NCBI RefSeq assembly: GCF_018143015.1
Contig: NC_054748.1
Coordinates: 21,113,906-21,177,905 of the forward strand
Length of the DNA stretch: 64,000 nucleotides
Source of the DNA: Lytechinus variegatus
Taxonomy: Eukaryota > Echinodermata > Echinoidea > Temnopleuroida > Toxopneustidae
Direction of reading: 5' to 3'
Part shown: piece after piece, positions 21,887-34,000 of the stretch
Layout: every line of letters begins with the position of its first letter
Numbering within the stretch: the first letter of the stretch is position 1
The notes under the pieces: model-generated
What the model was told of the DNA's origin: nothing
Database searches by the model: none
The model's input: only the letters and a program-made list of their open reading frames with translations
Program-made: the position numbers and the translations under genes

Positions 21887-21912
21887 GTCATGTGACGTAT
21901 CAGTCACGTGAT
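21887..21912 (+). promoter_or_regulatory. Paired E-box-like sites upstream of the ArsS-like gene
   Basis: GTCATGTGAC (21887-21896) and GTCACGTGAT (21903-21912) lie about 180 bp before the start codon. The second contains the CACGTG core with the GTCACGTGA flank preferred by USF/MiT-type bHLH-zip factors in animals. Functional use is inference. I see no clear TATA box. Confidence 0.35.
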
Positions 21913-22089
21913 TTTGTCCTACCTGTGAACCATTGCCGATGCCGATGTATTTCGTTTCCGACAAAAACAAAGCTATCATGACTTGAAACTTTAGTTTCAC
22001 ATATTATAATTTTGGACAAATCTGTGAGTTCTATTTGTTCAATTTATTTTACATGAGCAGGAAACTTGTAACAGCGAGAAGACATCGAA

Positions 22090-25000
22090 ATGCTTCGCTT
22101 GTCTTCTATTTGCAGGCGAGCTGGAGCTCAAGCTCCAGTAACTGCCTTTGCCAGTAGGGCCTTGATCGGTGAATCGACGCCAGAGTTCCGGGGAAGAGCG
22201 AGCCCATGCAACCGCCCCTTTCTTCAGAACACCTCGTCATTCCATACACACTTCGTTTTGAGCCGTCCTGTTCCAGATTTGCCAGACTTTAATACCAGTG
22301 TGAACATCCATGAACACAAGCTGAACAGACCTGTTAAGCCAACAAAAAACACAAATGCACAGACACAGAAGAAAAAAGAACGGGCGAAATTGGTGAGATA
22401 ATCCATTGTCAAATATCCATTGAAAATGAATTACATTGCCTAGCCTTTTAATTTAATTATTGGTTGGAACTTGGAGTAGGTTTTGGACACTCATTCAATG
22501 AACAAGGTTATAATATAATGGTTTTGAATGAAGTTAGGCCTACTCCGCAAATTCATTTTAATTTATGTTACATCTATATAGTACAACTCCAATTTCCCAA
22601 ATAAAAAGTTCTTCTACTTAAATATATTCTACAATGTATTATACATACATGATGTAAGCATTATTAATTATTATTATTATAGTATTATTAGGTGATCTGT
22701 CAATTGACAGATCACCTCTTATGTTTCTATGAATTTTCTTTTTTATTTATTTCTTTATTCTTTTTATTTATTTTTCTTTTTCCACCCTTTTCTTGTTCCA
22801 CCAAAATCAGCAAAACTATTCAATCAATTTTCATCAAAATATTATCAATTATGGACAGTTATCATACAATGTCACAATAGGCCAAAAATGTGCAAAAACA
22901 TGCTTTTACAAAATTCTATATAACTCTTCAGATAGTCCGTTGACCCCCAAATTTTCTTTTATATTCGGATAGAGTAGGACTTGTAGATGTGATTTCATGT
23001 CACATTTGACAATAAATTTTATCATAACGTCATCAAATTGGCGTCAAAACTAAAATTTTCAATTTTTGTTTTATTACGTTTCAATAATTTTGCAAATATG
23101 ACTATAACTCCGTAATCATTGGTCGCTTTTCGCCCGGTTTTCGACATATTGTAGTTGGATATTCTTCCATATTATGTTACATTTTTATCATCTTGAGCAG
23201 GAGATCATCATGAATATTAGCAATGTATAGAAGTATATTATTATGATAAAACTTTCACTTGAAAAATTCAATTTGAGGTTATATTTTATCGTTGCCTTGC
23301 AAGTGTATGGCAGTTACTATGGTCTGATGGTTAGTGCATCTGCCTTGCAATGCGAGGTCCCTGGATCGACATCCATCAGCATCTATTTTTTCATTTATTA
23401 AATTTTGTCTCATTTTGCATGTAACCCCTATAAGCCGGTTTGGGGTTCCATTTTGCGCATGATAAGAAGTTCATTCGTATAATTCAGTGACATGATTGTT
23501 TTATATTTAATGAGATATTAGCAACAACCTTGATGTCTTGGTTATTCTTTTGAATTGTATGTTTCATTACATCCATAAAAACAACAACGCGTGCACTAGC
23601 AACTGGTATTTGAAACTTGGCTACGTATTGTTATAAGCACACGCTAACGCATTCCAAGAAGAAATGCAACAAATGCCTCCGTCAGTGTTCATTGCTTTGC
23701 TATTCTATTCACCAGGTCTAAGCAATTTCTTCATCTTGCTATGCAAGACATGCTTGCATAATATCTCGCAATGAAATCTACATATCGTCATGTAAGAAAT
23801 TAAATGTCATAACTGCTCATGAGGTAACAAAATACTGGTCTATGCATACTGATTTAAATTTTTCAAAACTGGATTTTAGATTCTTGCTTTCGTCAACACT
23901 ATGCTCACTATTTTGTGTTATCGCTTGCTAAATTGGAATTGGCATTCTTTACAAAAACAAGATCTTTTCATACCACCTTTTATTTCAATGTCTTTCAAAA
24001 GTATTCAGCATGTCCTTTCATTAATAAAACTGGGCTTATTCTCATGAAGCTCATATTGATTTGCATTAACATGGTGATCATGAGAAAAAAAAATAGATCG
24101 TGATCGTGATCATGAGATTCACAGACAGATCACCTAATTCGTCCTCAAGAAGAATTAAAATTCTAGTTTTTATTAATATTAATTTTATTATTACTATTGG
24201 ATAGTATTATTAGTATTAATCTTTTCTTCACAGGAATATAAGGAAAGACCTAAACAAATCACTTTTCAGGTAAAAATCACAAACTGCAGGTTCCCAAACT
24301 ACATCTGCTAAAATTTCACAATATCCAAACCATAACAGTTTTAGGAAGTCGTATATTATTTTTAGTAACTTGATTAACTTGGGTGGGGGGGGGGGGGTAG
24401 TACCAGTATCTTAGAGAATATAGGCCTACCATGTCCATGATGTTATTGTTGGGTACTTAATAGTTTTTAATTAAACATATTTAATAGCCTATCTCAATCT
24501 TATTCAAAATGAAGAAGCTTTGTAAACAAGACCTATTGGCATGATAATGAAAAATAATGAAGGCAGCACATGTTTCGGATAACATCGTAAATCTCAACGT
24601 GAGGGGTATGAGTCCCACCCATGCCGAAACGTGCACTATAACGTTGTGTGTTAGCATGCCTCACCACTGTATTCAGTGCAGGTGTGAATGCAGTTGTTAA
24701 ACACTCCGTCCATCGGAAAGGATGCAAATGTTAGTCCAGTGTATAGGAGAGTCACAACCTATGCACGTTAAAACCAATACACTATTCGTCCAAGAGTAGG
24801 GTGTTCACCCGGTGTATTGCACCTGCCGGTCCCGGCACACTTCATGTCAAGTACCCGATGCGTTTATGCCAAGGAGGGCCCAGCATCATATACATCCAGA
24901 TCCAATACACAGTAAAAACCTCACCTGGGTTTAGTACAGCCTAGTGTGGATAAATCCCTCGCTGAAGAAAGTAATGCAAAGTTGAGTCCCCATGACCTGC

Positions 25001-28000
25001 TGGTTTACAGGCGAGAGTCAGAACCACTAGACCACAACACTTCCAAATTGATTGAATCAATAGACTGAACACTCAAGGTGGTTTGCAAATTCAGTGACGA
25101 GAAGCATTTGTGATTTGATGATCTATTATTCATACTCCTTGTTTTCATCACACCATCTAAAGAGTAAGAAAATTTTCATGATCATCAGTTTAGCAGTAGC
25201 CAGAATATAGTCAAAGTCTCAGAAGCAAGCAGTACTTCAAACAATTGTAAAATTTGGTCTATGCCATGTCTATCTTTCTAAATATTTGAACTAAATAGGA
25301 TGCTATGTCAGGAAAGATCATGCAACATCTTCATCAATTTTATTTTGTTGTTCCTGTAGGGCTCCCTTATCCCTGAGACTCTGAAGGAGATGGAGAACGA
25401 TGAAGAATTCAAGATCACTGCCCAGAAACTCAAGCAAATGGGACAGGCCAAGCTGACGAGGGAAGAGAGAAAGAAGAGGCAGAGGGCGCTAGACAACCTG
25501 GGCGTTCCAAACTTCAGAGATTTCCTCAAACAGTATCATCATGAAGAAACAGGAGGTAGATTTGTATACAGCAAAAGAACCCCCCCCTCCTTCGGAAAAT
25601 AGTTGGGTTACATTTGCTTATAGTTTATTCCTGTGCCGCATTTTAGTTAATGGCTAACTTGAGTATATCATGGAAAATGTTTTTATGCAACATGCCACAT
25701 AAATTTTTTATCATACATATATTCCCATACAGGTTACCCATAAACCAGGGTTCTTAATTAGTTTTGTTATCAGAAATCTGTACTATGCTAATGCCCATCG
25801 ACCGAACAAGTAGCATGGGATAAAGGGGGCCAACTAAAGGGCATCTGTTGAGAGTTGAGGGGGTGGGGCCCTAAATCATTTATACAAATTTATTTTCATT
25901 TAGAAAAAATGTCTTGGATATATGCCACTTTGAAAGGCCCGATGTGAGCTGCTTATCAAGAACATTTTTGCTCTATTTTTATGAAGAGGTGTTGTGGCTT
26001 AGTGGATAGGTTTACGGTCATTGAACCAAAAAGGTGCGGAGTTCAAATCCAACTGCAGCACTTGCATCCTTTGGCAAGGTGTTTATCTGCATTTGTCATT
26101 CTCTACCAGATATAGTAAATGGATACCCGGGCAGGAAACGCTTAGAAACATTAAGTATCAAGCACCGTACTGTATAAATGTAATCATGATTAAATATTAG
26201 TAGGAAGTAGTTCTCTGAATTCTCAAGTGTCTAATCAGGGTAGCTGTGTTAAAGCTACAGAAATAGTATGTTGCAATATAAATGGCTATATATTTTTATC
26301 TCAACAGAGAAGTGCTCATCCCTCCTGCGAAAGATCGACATTGAGATCCTGCAATTGAACATCGGTCTTTACTGTAACCAGGCCTGCAACCACTGCCACG
26401 TTGAATCTTCTCCTCGGCGGAAGGAGATGATGGATCGAGAGACGGCAGAGAAGTGCATTGACATCCTGGAAAAGAGTCCCAACGTTCATACACTTGATCT
26501 TACAGGTTGGTGGGTTGTATTAAAAGACTTTTAATCGAAACTTGATTTCATTTGATAATCCACCGGCAGTACGTGTAGCTGCTGTTGTTGTTTTTGTTTT
26601 TTAATACTTTATAGTGTGTTTTCTTTCTCTTATGGCATTGTATTTTGTTTTGATGATATCAATTGTACTGATCTTTGCTATTGTTAAAAGAAAAAAAATT
26701 GTCACAACTGTATTGCAATAAATAATATTATTAACCGTATCAGACATCTGAGCAGGGCAACTTTGAAACATTGTTGCCTGCTTAACACTGGGATCGAATG
26801 GCCGGTCAATAAAATTCCAATTGTTTATCCACGGGCCCAATTTATTGCCCGCTCAAGAAAGTCAATGAGAAAATGCGTGGAAATGTGGCGGGCAATAAAA
26901 GGCAGCTCTAACATCCGGGTATTCTACGCGTTTTGTACGCGTCCTTGAACCGCGCAGTGCTATACGTCATAATGGTAATGAAGTTGAGACAACGCTGGAT
27001 ACTGCGTCCCTAGGCCAGGGATACGTCACAATGGTAAAGTTCAGAAGCCCAGTCTGCTCAACATGAGAAACTAGATTCTCATTCTAAAAATTTAAAATAT
27101 CTAAATTTTAACGATTTGGCTCTAGATGTCTGATTTGGTTAATAATAGCAATATTGACTGGCCTGGGGGCGAAAGGACATATATCGCCCTCACTAAATTG
27201 ATATCACCCTCGTCTACGACTCGGGCGATATAAATCTAGTTTGGGCGATATATGTCGTATCGCCCCGAGGCCAGTCAATATTGCTTTAATAAATAAAGTG
27301 AATATAAATGGAAGGATGGATACATGGATGGACAGATGGTGCATTCGTATCCAACCCCTATGTGTGGCACCTTACTTTGCCTGTCCAAAGCTTTAGTAAA
27401 TCCTTACAAACATGACTATAGTATTGCAATTCATTACTAAACTATATGAATGTGTATACCCTAGAAAAAATTATGGTGTGGCTTGTGTAGATTTTGGTAC
27501 GGGCAGCGAAATTAAGCAGAAGAACGGTAACACAAATGTCATTAGTCTATTTATATTTATTGCTATGCAAGCTACAAGAATCATAAGAACCATTTATATT
27601 ACATTTTTCAAAAATACAAAAATACTTAAATAATATTATTTTACATATTTTCTTAGGTTTCATTATCCATAAAAATAGTAAAATTGAACAAACGAAAAAA
27701 ATCAACTCCAAAAAAGTTGTCTGGGAGAAAATGGTCACAAAATCTGAGCGAAGTGGACCTTCCTAATAGCAACACTGCTGTGTGTTGCTGCCCTCTACGT
27801 CCGTTGGTCTAAGATAAGACTGTCAGATAAATAGACCATCTGCTTTTAATGCCAAGTGCATACAAAACCACACTGTAGCCTTGGATTGAGTCAAACCTGC
27901 CTGTTAAAATCATATTCATCCTTTACCTTTCAGGTGGGGCTCCAGAGCTGTGTTCTCAGTTTCGTTACCTGGCGAGCGAGGGTCGGAGGCTGGGTCGTAA

Positions 28001-31000
28001 GGTCATCGACCGCTGCAACTTGACCGCCTTACTGGAGCCGGGTCAAGAGGACACCCCAGAGTTCATGGCCGAGCTCGGGGTCACAGTCATAGCATCACTT
28101 CCATGTTACAGGTGTATATTATTGTTAAATTGCCACTTGTTATACACCCTCTTGGTCTACCCCCCACTCAGTGTTATTTAGGGTACGTCTATGCTCGTTC
28201 CCTCCCTTTGAAAGCACCCCCCTATCAAAGGTCTGCCAAAATTTCAGAACCCCCCTTTCGAGGGATTTTTCGCTGTCTTTTTCTGCCTTGGAGACCCCTC
28301 TAAATCTGGAACACTGCTCACTGTACCTCCTATCTCAGGTGAGCTCTCATTCCAACAAAACGTCCGTACTAGGCCCGTTTTGAAAGTCCATTTTTGATGC
28401 ACGTGTACACGGCGTGTTTTTCGGTCGTGTACACGTTGTAAACAATGTGAGAGCGAGTTCTGTTTTCATGTCGACACGGACCCGCATCAATATGTCATAA
28501 AAAGGGGTCTATATAGCCTAAGTCACGGTTTTAAAGCTTACCTGAGAAGTTTGAAGTATCAATCCACAAAAATTGGTGCAAATTAAAAGTTTACTCGGCT
28601 TAGCAGCGCATTAAATTAATAAAGAATGCAAAAGAAAATCAGTGCAGGGCCCTAGCTATCGCCGACGCTCGGTGGATGCGCATTTTGTATACTGTACCGT
28701 ACATGCATGCACAGATCGCTGCAGAATAAGTGTAACTGAAGTTATCGATTAATTTTCATTATTATGTTGCCAATTTGAAGAGCGTTTGTTTGTAGGCTTG
28801 TGTGCGAGCGTATAACACGTAAGTTGTAGCGATGATCGCTATCGCAATTGATGATTCTCAAATTGACTCTGAGTGTGATTGAGCAACGCTTTCGAGCTTT
28901 TGAGACCGGAGCAGACCCATTTCGTGCCGATTTCGTGGTACAAAAACGTGAGTCTCCAGAAAGAATGGATTGAATTGGCAATTTTGGAAGTGAACTCACT
29001 CTGGATTAATTGAAATATGTTGACATATTAGTAATTAAAACGTGCAGTGTCTGAGAACTAAGATTTAATGTGAGGCTGTGAGCTTGTTTATGCAGATGCT
29101 ACCGTGTACACGGTGATGGAATTTAGTACACGTGCACTGACTTGACCGTGCGTGTACACGTGTACCCGAAACGGGCCTAGTCCGTCCTTTACTTTTCAAA
29201 AATCAAAATGAAATAATCCTGAATTCAGGATTATTCGGGCTCATTCGAATGAGCTTTGAAAACTAGCAGGAATTTCAGGAATTTGATCCCAGGATTTGAT
29301 CAATTTTTTTATGTTATTCAAATTATTTTATAATCCCCTTTTAAAATTTCTCAGGAGTCCAAAGAGAGAGATAAAAAACAGCCCCTTTTTAAAGAAATCT
29401 CCGGGTGAAAATACAAATACACCCCCTTTTTTACAATTTGCGGGCCGGACTTGTCCCGCGAAAAGTACCCCTTTACCGGACATTTTGGAACACGCATGCG
29501 GTCCTTCTCACCCGGAGTAGGGGGGGGCAGGCCCAAAACCACCAATAAGTCACCAGGGAAGGTTCTCTGTTAATAGCCAAAATAGTAGATTGGTTTTCAA
29601 AAGGCAAAAATTCAAAACCTTGCTTGTCTGAAGGAGCATTTCTTCATCTTTATACTGTAAAAATGTAGATTTGGAAAGTTGAATAGAAAACAAGATACAA
29701 AAGTTTCTTTGATGCAGATTTTTGCAGACAGCTTGGAAGTTTAATTGAAATTGCAGTGTGCACATCTCATGCTTGAGTGAACAGAAACTTCAAATGTTGT
29801 TTTTTCCTTTATTCTCTGAAGCTCTGCACTTTGTTTTATCTGCATTCAATCAAGCATTTGAGTAAGTTATTATTTTTCAAGTTTGGCAAATCATATATCA
29901 TTTTATTAAAGCTTGGGGTAACTGGTCATGCTTGTTCAAACTCAATCAAAATCTCAACATTTATTTTGGGAGACTTATAATTGGTTTTGTGGTGACTGGT
30001 CATATTTGATCTCCTTCCAGATGGTCAGGGCCCCATCTTACAAAGAGTTGCGATTGATCCAATCAATCGCAACTATGGAAAGCCAGCAAAGTCAACATAT
30101 AAAATGCATGTTTGTTCAAAAAAAATTCTATTGATTTCTTGACAGTTTGGTGTGATCTCCTATGTTTACAAAGGACATTTTGCAAATTTCCTGTAGAAAA
30201 GATTATGACACTGATGGATTTCCATACAGTTACGATTAATTGGATCAATCGTAACTCTTGGTACGACGGGGCCCCAGATCATCTACTAACCATTTCGTCC
30301 AATTCCCACTCAGGCTATATGCATTTCTTTGAGGTCTACTACCACTTATTCTATATATGTTTTATAGGTCCACACCCACTTTCTGTTTGGCATCATCTCA
30401 GATGTTCAGATCACATTTGATCTACAACCAAGATCGTCTACTAACCATTGTCTTATTCGCCTTTAGGCCATACACATGTCAAATAACCTACTTGGTCTAA
30501 CAAACCTTATGGGGTGTTGCAAGAAACTTGCGATCAATCGCATGTCTATTTTTAGTCCCTAAATCAATCATATGTCTTGCAGTTAATTGCGAATTAGTGA
30601 TTGATTGCTAATTTGCTCCTTGAAACAAGAAGTGTAATCTGATATGCTATAGCTATCGTTGATCTGTCAGTTGCAATTGATTGCAACTATTTTCTTACAA
30701 CACCCCCTAAGTCTATATTCTTTATAGGTCTACATCCACTTTCAATACTTTCCGTTTGGTCTCATACCAGATGATCTGCAAATAGTCTAATTTCTGAAAG
30801 TTTCTGTGAAGGTTTCTGAAGGTACTAACCACTGTCTAATTCGCAATTGGGCCATTCACATTTGAAAAAATCCATTCGGACTAACACCACTCTATGGTTT
30901 ATAGATGAATTGTTTACGTACCAAATTTTAATTTTACAAAGTGCGAAAAAGATAATACATGAATAAACCCATCTTCGTAACTACCTTGGAAACTAATATT

Positions 31001-34000
31001 ATGATATGTGGGGCAATGCTGGGCCTGTTGCAAAAAAGTTACCATTATGGGAACGCTGCCATCCAATAACTTGTATGGAATCCTTGATTCTGATTGGCTG
31101 TCAATCATCGTTTCCATGGTAATTACCGTTGGATGGCAAAGTTACTATAATGGTCTAATGTTAGTGACTCTTGTCTAGAATCAGAGGGATGAGGGTTTGA
31201 TTCCAGGCCATGGCGTACTGTCCTTCAGCAAGAAATTCACCCACATTGTGCTGCACTCAACCCAGGTGAGGTTACTAGGTACCTGGTAGGAATTTATTCC
31301 TTGAAATGCTGCGCGCGTCAGAGCTGCTCTGCTAAAGCCAGGGTAATTATGCTGCGTTACTGTAGAGCGCTTAGAGACTTCTGATAAAGTAAGTGTTAAG
31401 CGCTATATAAGCAAGTATAATTATTATGATTGACTGCTGAGCCCCATTATGACTTTATAGAACGGGGGCGTTTCATGAAATGACTCGTCAGACGTTTTAT
31501 CCGACAAGTCCCATTTTATCCGACTGCAGTTACTATAGGAACAGTGCCTCTCGGCCAATCAAAATCATGGAAAGATGTCAGGGGAGCGTTTCATCAATAT
31601 TTTCATCCGACAAGTTGTCCGGGCAAGTTGTCAGATCTGACATCTTTCCATGATATTGATTGGCTGTTCCTATGTAACTGTTGGATAAAATAAGACTTGT
31701 CGGATAAAACGTCAGACAAGTCCTTTCATGAAACCCCCCCCCCCAGGTCTCAGGGTCCTGTATCACAAAGGTTAGCGATTAATTGTATGCTTCATTTTCA
31801 CTATTGATTATATACAGTGCATCCCAGAATAAACGAAACCGAGATTTAGCGACCATTTATCATAACTTAATCATAAATAGAATAGATAAATGACCTACCA
31901 ATTTAAAGCTTAGAATCTCTTCTTTCATCTGATATTACTTAGCTTATTTCTTATTCACGCATGAGTGAGCAAAAACAATTTGAAGAAAGGATACCAAAAA
32001 CTCATTTGGCGAGGGGTATCTGGGTTTCAAAAAGAAAACCACATTTCTGAAAAGTTCAATGTCTGCTCTTTAATTTGGTACCTCAATTACAGAAAATGGT
32101 CAAGAAATAAAAAAGTTCTGGTCATTTGAAATTTATGATTAAGTAATGATAAATGATCGCTAAATCTCGGTTTTGTTTTTTCTGGGACGCACTGTATTGT
32201 ACAATGCAATCAATCGTAGAAAAAAGCTTTGTGTTACGGGCCCCTGATGCTTTTTTTTTTTTTTTTTCAAGAATACTTATTTCTAATTGATATTTTTTGC
32301 AGTGCCAAGAATGTCAACCTACAGAGGGGTAGTCAAGTCTTCCAACGCAGCGTTGCAGCATTACAAACTCTGAATGAGCTTGGCTATGGGCAACCCGGGA
32401 GCGGTCTGGAATTACATCTGGTTTATAACCCTCTAGGTAACGATAGACTTAAAGGAAAATGAAAAATTTGGAATAAGTAGGCTTGTGTCGAAACAGAAAA
32501 AAATCAAAGAAACAGATCAACGAAAGTTTGAGAAAAATCGGACAAACAATGAGAAAGTTATGAGCATTTGAATATTTCAATCACTAATGCTATGGAGATC
32601 CTCCCATTGGCAATGCGACCAGGATGTGTGATGTCGCATGTGAACAACTTTCCCTTTGATGGACTATAAAATACCCCCAAAATGTCTCTTTTTGCTTATT
32701 TCTGATGGTGATACAAACTCTTATCCATGATGTATTCTTTCAATAACTGTATTACATGCCCTTCTATAGAAAGAACACATGATCTACTGATAGATGTGAT
32801 AATAGAGGCAATTTAAGTGAAATATATACTAGAGTAATGGGGAAATTTGTCCACATGGGACCTCACATATCTTTGTTGCATTGCCAATTTGAGGATCTCC
32901 ATAGCATTAGTGATCACAATATTCAAATGCTCATAACCTTCTCATTCTTTGTCTGATTAAACTCAAACTTTTGTTGATCTGTTTCTTTGATTTTTCTGTT
33001 TTCACACAAGCTATCTTGTTCTAAACGTTTCATTCTCCTTAATGTGGCGCAGGATTGATCCTGTACGTGGTGGGCAAAAGAAAGGATCACCAGTAAACAT
33101 TGCACCATTGTTGAACACCTGGGCACAGGTGTATTTAAACTGAGTTAAAAAGAAACCGATCAAACTTTACAATGGCACTACACAAATTCCACACAGTCAA
33201 AATGAATAATGTTTTTACACAGGCTAGCCTCAATAATCTTTTCTAAGCACATGTCAATAATTGAGATCACAGAGAGGCTATAGCCCCTCACATCAAATGC
33301 TTTCAGAATCAAAAGTCACAAAAGGGCAAAAGAAAGACAAATGAAAATGAGCTGGGATCAAACAAAATTTCCAGTTTACTTCATATGTCCTTCATGATAA
33401 TGTTTTAGTGATTGGCTCAGTCACAAAGAAGCTACAGGAAATTAACATCAGAATTTTGAATGACAGTTTCTTTGGAACCTTTTCTTTCTATTATGAATAT
33501 TACTGAGCTCAATTCGCTCAAAATGGCATTCGCGAGAGATTTCAATTCTGACAGAATTGAAGAGAGTTTGAAATATGCTGCCCAAAAGCTCAGAATAGAT
33601 GACTTTAAGGACCTGCAGGCTTCAGCGATATGTTTAGTACTTAATGGAGAGGATTGTTTTGTAAGTTTACCGACTGGATTCTGAAAAATTGCAATAATTA
33701 TGCCAGGCTCTGCCATTGTCGTTTGACTTTCTACGTTCGAGACTGAGAGCAGTGAGACAGAAGCCGCCAGTGCCAGCCGCAGGGAAGTGTGTCACGCATA
33801 TGATAACCATATATGCATATTGATGACCTTACCAGTGATGATAGTGTTGTGTAGTATGTATTTAACTTCCTGTTATCCTTTCAGTCATTCACCCTCACTT
33901 GTTTACAAACTCTCCCAATGTTATCTAAGAATCCCAAACCCCCAATACCATTTAACTGCTAAGCCTTGACCATTTAAGACCAACCCTCAGTGACGTCAGC

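Noticed and set aside
26308..26505. Selenocysteine use in the ArsS-like protein
   Set aside because: All family cysteine positions are TGC/TGT codons and no in-frame TGA interrupts the spliced reading.
33640..33675. Reading the helicase fragment as a real first exon ending at a GTAAGT
   Set aside because: A good donor-like GTAAGT occurs (33661), but the conserved SLPTGF continues past it in frame, so splicing there would remove family sequence. No downstream helicase exons are visible.
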